Of a stretch of DNA of 64,000 bases, positions 56,249 through 64,000 are shown piece by piece. The notes below the pieces were generated by a model. The model did no database searches, was not told the origin of the DNA, and was given only the letters and a program-made list of their open reading frames with translations. The position numbers and the translations under genes were made by a program. The DNA comes from Limnephilus marmoratus (taxonomy: Eukaryota > Arthropoda > Insecta > Trichoptera > Limnephilidae), in assembly GCA_917880885.1 (NCBI GenBank), contig OU862917.1:24416104-24480103 (forward strand), given 5' to 3'. Each line of letters opens with the position of its first letter. The stretch's first letter is position 1.

Positions 56249-56423
56249 TTATTGAAATGTTTGTTTAACTTGTAAAATAATAAATATTTTCATTTAAATT
56301 TTTTAAATAAATTACATTGTCAAAATCAGAATAACACAGGAATATTTTCAATTTTCGGCTAGCAAATTCTGCAATTGTAGGTATATTTATAACTATTTCA
56401 CGACAATTTAATTAATCCTCGAT

Positions 56424-56812
56424 GTTGGGAGGCGGGTATTGGTACCGCTGCCCCGGGAACCATTTATTGGAAAAACAGCACCCCTGCCATAGGTTACCTT
56501 AAGTGGTAAGCTACGTTTGGTGATTTAGCAGGGGTCCCCGGGTTCATGCGGATGAGGTTTGTCCAGGTCTTGGCTGCCGATGTGTCTGCTTAACTGCTGC
56601 GTGGTGGACAGGATCGAGAGAGACTGGTTGAGGGAGGTCTTTTATCCTCTCCAAGCCAGAATCTCTCGATTCATCGCTTTGCACTACAGTTGGAGGGATG
56701 GATTCGTACGTCCGTCACTCCTGGACTCACTGACCCCCAGTTTCTTACCCATGGGTTCTTGGGATGAGATTTGTCTAGATCTTGATGACGAATGCAATTG
56801 CTCACCTTCTGC
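56424..56812 (+). repeat. repeat F2, copy without its tail
   Basis: From ggaggcgggtattggtaccg to gacccccagtttcttaccc it follows the 19677 copy closely, then changes at about 56750. The shared open frame is not a gene: its reading does not survive in the inverted copy. Confidence 0.75.
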
Positions 56813-57406
56813 ATAGCCGGCCGGATTTTTTAAAATATTTATTTATTAATTTTATTTTAGTAATTTGCACATTTAAGTTTACAAATTTCTAATTAGTTAC
56901 AATATTTCATATTGTAAACTAAATTTTATGTAGTTTTATGTAGCTCCTACAATAAGTCTTGAACTTTCCAATTGGTGGGTAAAGTTTCTGGTAGCGTGTT
57001 ATATAACTTCATCCCTTTGTACAGTAAACTGTTCTGCGTATTCGCCTTGACCTTTTTTTGAAGCCTGATTTCCTTGTTTCCTTAGCCTGATTGGGAAAAA
57101 CTGCTTGAGGCAGACATAATCTACACCTCCCCAGCCGAACTCTCTCGACCTTGCACCGCATTGTATCTATCTATGACAGAGGTGGGAAGGATGGATTCAT
57201 ACGTCAGGGTTCATATTCATGGTTTAATGTAAAGAAAATGTTGCCTCCATCACATATTCAAACAGATATATAAGTATGATTTTATTGTAAGAAAATTTAA
57301 TCTTGCTGTTGAAACATGATTTGTTTAACTTTTATCCACGGGCTGTAATAGATACAATATCGATTTGCTAATAAAATATTATTGTCCTTTCGTTGTCTTC
57401 ATTAAA
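56813..57406. other. 3' flank of the membrane protein gene, repeat fragments
   Basis: 56950-57080 (inverted) looks like a short 3' part of a LINE ORF; 57125-57200 has F2-like phrases. No gene supported. Confidence 0.4.
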
Positions 57407-58947
57407 TCACGTCATTGGTTCGATAAATTGCCATTTCAAGTCCAATAGGTAACTATTTACCACAACAATAGAGTATGCACGTAAAGCTGCAAAAAAGGTA
57501 AGACAATGAATAATCTTTTTTTTAACCACATTATTTATTTATTTTGGTTTTTTGGTGTATGTTTTATTCTAAATCAATAATCAAGTCTTTCCACTGTGCA
57601 AGGGAACACTAATAATATTTATACTAACCTAGAAAAGTAGCTGAAGCGCAGAATGTGATCAACCCTGCTATAATTCTTTGGCTCATGATTAACATAACAA
57701 CCTGAGAAAGTACCAGGAAAACATAAAACGGGTATCCAACTAGTCCAAACCAAACACAGACGTCAAGAATTCGGGTATTTTCCTGCAAAAGAAAAAAAAT
57801 AATAGAGTATTAGGTACATTATCACCAACGAATGCAGAGCTGTAAAGTTGAGTGAAAAAAATTATTGAGTGAAAAAAATTATGACCTAAAAAAATTCATA
57901 TCTACACATTTTATCTTCTAAGATATACCAAAATTTGTTTAAATTCCTGCCACTTTTGAACTGGCCCAGCCTGGTGGGGTGGTATATACCGATTTTTTTT
58001 TTAATATATATTTAAATAATTATCTTGGTTAATAAACAATTTAAGTAATGAAATATTGAAATATGTATTCTATTTAATTAAAAATATAATATATGTAAGT
58101 AACTTTAAATGAGGTACCCAGTAAACGCACAAGGGTGCGTATGATGAAAAAAGTATATTTCAAGTTGAAAAGATATCTAAATGAGTATTGTATACGAGTA
58201 AGCAGCAAAGAATAGAAAATATAAGTTAATAATAAAGTAACATAATGTGTGATTAACAAAGCAAACAATGTGATCCTGTAAATAATACAATATTAGAAAG
58301 ATGTCTCAAATTTAAAGAAGACCGTTTGATCCCAGAGAGACCAATAAAATTGTTTTTTTCTGTTTAGGGCACACATTCAATAAATTAAAATGTTTATTAC
58401 TATTACATTTCAGCAAAAATAACCGAAAATAAACTTATGTACATTGGACCCATGGACACGATCACAACAAACTTCTGTCGTGTCTTTATTGCTTACAATG
58501 CTATAATAAAAAAACAACAAAAAAATCATTACCAGTCTTATTCCAATCGCCAACACCATACCAAAACCTATATGGACGATTGAAAACATCGAATAAATCG
58601 CCAGGAATCCTATTTCATCCGACGTATACCTCTTGTGAAATGTTATAGACGAGGTGGAAATCGATAGCACAATTGCAGCCGATATCTGGAATACGAAAAT
58701 TATTAGCAAAATGTTGGAAAAGTGCAAATTACCTAACCAAAATGAACTACTGTGAATTTATTGAACCGGAGTTACAAACAGCCATAACCAAAATTAATAT
58801 TTTTTTAATTCATACAGATTTCAGTTACATTAGGTACTTACGATTTCAAAGCCACATGCAACAACTGCCCCAGTTCTTAGAGAGGATCCACAAAAGAACT
58901 GGTCGACCAATGGAATCCCCATCTTGTACTTTTTAAGCAACGTACAT
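57407..58947 (-). CDS. small four-helix membrane protein, at least four exons
   Basis: Exons (minus): 58947-58842, 58685-58533, 57782-57629 and 57486-57407 with stop TGA. Acceptors TTTACAG, TATTCCAG, TTTTGCAG and TTTTTTGCAG; donors GTAAGT, GTAATG and GTTAGT; phases agree (0, 0, 1). If translation starts at the ATG at 58922 the protein has 155 aa. The 58947 acceptor and codable sequence before the ATG suggest a further 5' exon that I could not place. Four hydrophobic segments at about residues 17-36, 48-75, 90-108 and 112-135. A FFCGSSLRTGAVVACGFEI stretch resembles the start of insect four-helix proteins (LAPTM/MARVEL-like size). Function unknown. Confidence 0.75.
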
Positions 58948-60162
58948 CTGTAAATCATAAAACAAAACACATTAAATCGGTACGTTTTGATTTAAAACAT
59001 CTAAACACATTGATTGATAAGGTAGTGCTAGGCTTATAAAGAACGAAATAAACTATACTCGTACAATGAGTGCACAATAAACATATTAAGCAGGTCGTTC
59101 GTACTGCAACAAGTTAATATAACTAAATAATAATATTGAACAAATAATAATAGTAAATAGTTTACACAAAGCCAGCATACCATTTAAAATAAAATAATCA
59201 CAACTGCAGAAATGAAATGCGCAACTAATTAGGTTAATTTTAATTAAATCATTGCATTTAGCACTTTTAGCTAAAGTTCTATTATCATTCACAGGAAGTC
59301 GTGTTGTTTTATCAGTGTTTCTAAACCGATATTACATTTAATATTATGGAAATAATAATTAAGTAGGTAAGTAAGTAAGATGAGTTTGTTTATTTGGGAA
59401 GTATGTTTACGAGAGATGGGAAGGCTGATAGAGATATTGAAAGAAGGGTGAATGCAGGTAACTCACGGACATATGAATATATCTGGACCTGCCCTAAGTG
59501 ATAAAAACGTATTATTTCCCCCTCCACATGGCGCCGGCTGTAGCTCCTCCTTGGAACCGGCTCGCTCCATGGGGAGGGGATATAGCCTCGCTTGAATCTA
59601 AAATGTGTGACGTCATCATTCTTGCCGTGAACAGCGAGAAGCTGACATCCATACATTTAACGAAATAACGGCAGCTTGTGCTATACAATATATCTACGTA
59701 TCAATGTACACATAGCGAATGTGGGCGGTACTCCAATGTGCTCGTCGCTGGTTACAGGGGTAAGTAAATTATGAAACATTTGTAAAAGTGTTTTAACTAA
59801 ACACGGAAACAAAATATTGATATGTGTATTGGCGCGAGTCTTTTTGGGGCGAGCATTTGGCCTTAGCAAATATGTTTTGAACGTGGCAAGCAATTCGCGC
59901 TCCCATGTAAAAAGGTCTATTCATTCAAAGCAGATTTTGCTTTTAAGAACTAAATGGTGATATTGTAATGCGAGATGCCTATATACTGTCAGATTGATTG
60001 TTCAACGAATGACAGTCATCTTTCCCCTCTTCGCTCTCCATAGTTTGGTTTTACCCCTCATCTGTAACTGCTTGTCTATCCATTTGGATGTCTATGCAAA
60101 TATCCTTTTATTATATCGAAATATTATTTTATTTGTAAAACAGTAGGTACAAGTACAATACT
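58948..60162. other. intergenic with a LINE scrap
   Basis: 59397-59462 reads LGSMFTRDGKADRDIERRVN in one frame, the typical post-RT sequence of RTE-like LINEs; nothing more of the ORF is left. 59500-59660 is GC-richer and unidentified. No promoter or first exon of the membrane protein gene could be fixed here. Confidence 0.5.
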
Positions 60163-60310
60163 TTCCCTCAGGGCCTATGTCAACTTTGGGAATGCTGTGT
60201 GCAGGGTATTTTTTCTGGAAAGGAAGGAGTGAACCAGGTTCCCGAAGATACCCATGTTGTAGAAGGGAGAAAATACAGAGGCTGGCAAATCGTTCCACAG
60301 CCGAGCTATT
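60163..60310 (-). repeat. repeat F2, tail fragment
   Basis: ttccctcagggcctatgtca followed by ctttgggaatgctgtgtgcagg matches the inverted tail and beginning of the 47646 copy. 60230-60310 is a further repeat-like stretch. Confidence 0.55.
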
Positions 60311-62147
60311 CAACAGAAGAACGAGTCTAACGACCCGTTCTCATGTGACATAATATGTCAACTGTATATCACGGTGAAAAATGTTTTGAGAATTTATTCG
60401 TAATTCTTGTCTTTTTATTCGGAATTACTGTTAAAAGAGGGACTGCAGTCGTTACGAATAAATTAACAGGAAACGGAGTCCAAATTGATGCGAAGTTAGG
60501 CACAATTACCGTTCACAGCAAAACATACCTACTTCAAGTCCATCTATATCTGCGTACTGCGTTTTTATTCGTCTGGACATTGTGACGTAATCATATATTG
60601 TACGCAAAGATATTGCTGTATTTGAATATCTTTGATTGTACGCAATACTAACAAGTTATCAGGAGAATACGTAAATATGTTTTACATCAGTCAAATTATT
60701 AACAAAATATTCGGTGTGGAATACCCATTATATAACAATAATAAACCGCTGTATGCATTAGGAAAGAAATAATGACTGAACCGTTTTGTACGAACAATTT
60801 ATCAGGAAACCCTGACAAAGCATTGTTACAATAATGTCTTCTTATGGAGTCACTTCAAATATCAGGACGTCATGTTAAATACGCAAAGCATCCGAATATC
60901 GTTGAATAATCATTACGTTAAACGAATACCTTATTAGGAAATCGTCTAAATAAATTATCAATCATCAAATTTTGAACTTATATAATAATGTTATAACGTA
61001 TTTCTTTAGTATTGTCATGATGTATTATCCAACCAGATCGACAATATATCTTTAGAATGATATTTTAAAGATTAGTCTTGTTATTTTATCGTTAGGGCAA
61101 AAATCGAATTCTCTCCGTGTACAAATGTTGGGCGCGCGTTTTGCGTGTTTCCCGACTGTATACCGGGGCCGAAGGAATCAATGACTCTAGTTCCTAGGAG
61201 CATCTTTCATTGAAATACCGTGAGAACAAGGCCAACGTTCCCACCTGACACCCTAACTACTCTAAAGATTGTAATCCGTGATGATCTCCACAAATTAGCT
61301 TTGACATTAACTTTAACCCAAGTGCAATGAATCTTGATGACAAGTTTCAAGTTTTTTCAAGGACTGTTTTCATTTGAAAGAACATTAGGTTTTAGAGGGC
61401 GTATTTCACGTAAAATGAAAAATCGTACACTGTGTACCAAAAATATAACATTTTATTCAATTTAAAAAATATGTATAAAAATTAAACATTGAAAAAATCC
61501 CTTCAAAACCCATGTTTAAAAAAAACGGGAGTAAAAAGACGGTCAAATTTAAACACAAAAATCACCTTCCAAAATACAAAAATGCCTACCGCCTTAACTA
61601 CTAGCTATGTAAAATCCACCAAAAAAATCCACTCTTTGAAAAATAATAATGTGAGTTTTTTAAAATATTATGGTAGGAAAATCCTTTTTGAGAGGACACC
61701 TTTCAAAGTATTTATGCACACCGATAGTATCGAAAGTTTAAAAAAAGTTTTTCGAACTAGCTTCGAATACCCCCCAGTCCCCTCTTACCCCGGGAGAACT
61801 CAAAATGCGTAGCGACATTTATCAAATCCGTTTAAATTTAGACTTGTGATTCATTACTACATTGTTATTTTTGTGTTTTTTTCTTCATTGCTTTGTACCA
61901 AAAGGTTCTTCTTCCTGCAAATAATTATTAAAAATATACCTACATTTTTTATTCACCTATACACCCAGGGTCGGCCCTAAGCCAAACAGCGCGAGCGCCT
62001 GGGCCAGTAAAAACCTCAAGGATGCTGTGGGGTTAAATCTGCGTCTTGGCTCCTTGGCTCCTTGGCCCTTGGCGCCTTAAAAAGTCGGCACCCTGAGTGA
62101 ACTGCAAACTTTGTTATTTTCTATGGCAAAAAATTACACTTATGGCC
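60311..62147. other. intergenic, nothing recognised
   Basis: A 76-codon frame at 60355-60585 and a 107-codon frame at 61489-61812 have no motif or splice support. attgtacgcaa occurs twice around a aaagatatt/aatatcttt pair near 60597-60645. No gene claimed. Confidence 0.4.
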
Positions 62148-62414
62148 GTTTTACACCATCTCTTTTTTCAGCCCGATTCCAATTAGAGGCCAAAGTCAAC
62201 ATTTTTCACTTTACGCAATCGCTTTTTTCATATCTACGATTCAATTGTTATCACTGCAAACAACACATGAACCATGTTATTTGCTGTGATGCCAACTGAA
62301 ATCGTAGATATGAAAATAGGAATGAAAATAGCGATCGCGTAAAGTCAAAAAGGAAAAAAATGTTGACTTTGGCCTCTAATTGGAATCGGGCTGAAAAAAG
62401 AGATGGTGTAAAAC
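62148..62414. mobile_element. 267-bp fold-back MITE
   Basis: The arms begin gttttacaccatctcttttt on both ends and pair perfectly for about 58 bp, then imperfectly through cgtagatatga to a loop near 62262-62288. It could form a nearly complete long hairpin RNA. No ORF; no clear target duplication. Confidence 0.8.
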
Positions 62415-63606
62415 CTACATTATTCATGTTTTTTATTAAATCTTTTTTTGTGTTTTCTTAATTTTTCTCCTTTAATAAAATCTCCATTTAATATAGCTTG
62501 AAAACATCTGTTTATATTTTATAATGATTGTTTCGTCAGTGGGTAATGATAACTGACCACAATGGAGAACGCAAGAACACAAAACATAAAGTAGGTAAGT
62601 AGATGCCTACATAATTTACGTAAATAATGCCATTATGTTGAGCGCTCCTTTAGTACCTAGGTACCTACCTACCCAGGGAAGATTCCTATTCTCTTACTGA
62701 TCTACGTTGAAAAATTCTATAAAGGGGGCGTACCTACCTACTTACGGTTGGAGATTATTATTCAAGGTAGAATTTTTCATACCAAAATAGCGCCTATTGA
62801 AAATCGTAAATTGTAAATTCTGGAAAGCAAAAAAAATGGAAAAAATGTCCACCTAAGAATGAAGCTCTTTTCACCCTGGGAGTCAAAAAAACTCCAGGCG
62901 TATTGTTCATACCACAACATAAAAAAGAACCTACCGTAATTATAATTATAATTGTAGATATATTATAATTACCTATATCAGTGGACGCGACGCGAATTTG
63001 ACGCGTTTCTTGCATCAATCGCGTTGCTGTAATTCTTAGAACAAGTTTTTTTTTTAATTTTGACATTTTTTATGAGTTATATGTATTTTAAGGGTGAGAG
63101 GGGTGATCTTTTCCGGTTTTTTTCCGCATTTACAGGATTGCAAGAGGTATAGGGATCCCCATAAATGTCATCGTGGAGAAATCACCTTCATATCCTGGAG
63201 TACCTAATTACTACAACCAGGTAAGTCATTCCATTTTTGTAAATATATAAAATATGTATATCAGAAATTTTCTCTTTTCCAAAATACAAGTTATTACGGT
63301 TCCCAACACATCAATCTACGGTTTAACAATACTTATCAGTAGGTACCTACCTATAAATGTTTAACAACTGATTTATCAGATAATCTTATAAATCAATTTC
63401 CCAAAAAAGCTGATTTCAGAGTTACCTAGTAGTTAGTAACCCTGTACAAATCACAAGTGCGCCCCACGGTTGAATTTGGCAGCCACCTCTGGTCTGGAGC
63501 TCCAAAATACCTGAAAAATACCCTTGACTCTGTGCAGAAACAACGGATAGATTCTCCTATCTTAACAGATGGATTGCAATCCTTAGAGCACAGGCGTCGG
63601 GTGCAG
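62415..63606. other. intergenic, nothing recognised
   Basis: Rich in 'taggtacctacctac' strings (62650-62740) that are common in the window. No coding signal. Confidence 0.4.
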
Positions 63607-63607
63607 G

Positions 63608-63957
63608 TGGCGTAGCTAGCATGGGTGGCACCCGGGGCGGATAATGTGGGTGTCACCCCTCCCCCCCCCCAATTTCGACTTCAAAAATGTGTAGGAAATT
63701 GAGGGGGGGGGGGGGGTGGCTAGAGAATTTCAGAAATAGGCTATTTTCGTCTATCAGGCACAAAATTCTCCCCGTTTTCTGACATTCCACGGGGAGCCAT
63801 GGAGCTACGAAAATATAAATTACGCCGTACTTATTAAATTTTTTTGTGACAATAACCTTCATAATTTTTTTTCTACGGTCGGGTGTCACCTCCCGTCGGG
63901 TGTAGTGACACCCCCCCGTCGGGAGGCATCCAAGCGGTCCGCCCCCTCGCTACGCTA
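63608..63957. mobile_element. possible MITE with gcgtagc ends and G/C runs
   Basis: Starts gtggcgtagctagcatgggt and ends inverted with ttagcgtagcgagggggcgg. Inside, a C-run (63657-63670) pairs with a G-run (63702-63716), and gtgtcacccctcc/cacccccc strings recur. The ends match only over about 10 bp, so the call is tentative. Confidence 0.4.
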
Positions 63958-63978
63958 ATTAACCAATAATTTATTTAT

Positions 63979-64000
63979 TTATTTACTAGCTGGTTCCCGG
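63979..64000 (+). repeat. start of an interspersed repeat cut by the window end
   Basis: actagctggttcccgg matches the inverted sequence at 39143-39160; the rest lies outside. Confidence 0.4.

Noticed and set aside
60355..60585. 76-codon frame with hydrophobic stretches
   Set aside because: No conserved motif, no splice or promoter context.
61489..61812. 107-codon Lys/Thr-rich frame
   Set aside because: Composition is that of A-rich noncoding DNA; no domain seen.

Overview
The window looks like nuclear DNA of an insect, possibly a lepidopteran. The signs are spliced genes with short GT-AG introns, an intact eukaryotic tRNA-Val, AT-rich intergenic DNA dotted with 'taggtacctac' strings, and a dense load of insect transposable elements. 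There is no bacterial operon, CRISPR array or phage signal. All names rest on motifs read by eye; no database was searched.

Layout. 1-6836: a Ty3/gypsy element cut by the window edge (leader, gag, pro, pol, long 3' noncoding region, candidate 3' LTR). 7625-8452: a decayed mariner/Tc1-type transposase. 8574-15238: a young BEL/Pao element with 1573-bp LTRs and a 5-bp target duplication. It keeps a 980-aa gag and only the last part of pol. 16.0-20.2 kb: dispersed repeats, a tRNA-derived SINE, a Harbinger-like MITE and a LINE tail. 20495-26301: a very young CsRn1-type gypsy element with identical LTRs and an intact pol but a gag that appears to lack its capsid region. It is preceded in tandem by a second LTR that shares the first 289 bp and then changes to a different promoter. 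26.3-26.75 kb: a hAT/ZMYM-like zinc-finger fragment. 30103-31395: a palindromic element made of 26-28 bp motifs, beside a 69-72 bp minisatellite.

Host genes. Three multi-exon genes on the minus strand can be assembled from splice sites whose phases agree: a 235-aa MADF-BESS DNA-binding protein (39762-35734), a 544-aa secreted repeat protein (47306-43556), and a small four-helix membrane protein of at least 155 aa (58947-57407). A tRNA-Val(AAC) lies at 42116-42188. Nothing links the three genes functionally; they sit in a repeat-rich landscape with MITEs and a tRNA-like repeat in their introns.

48.8-54.0 kb is a nested insertion: a DNA element holds a 349-bp MITE and a CR1/Jockey-like LINE with broken ORFs. 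55.4-56.2 kb is a mariner remnant inside a Harbinger-like MITE. The tail of the window holds further MITEs and fragments. One dispersed family ('repeat F2', ending in a CTGAGG/CCTCAG palindrome) recurs at eight or more places.
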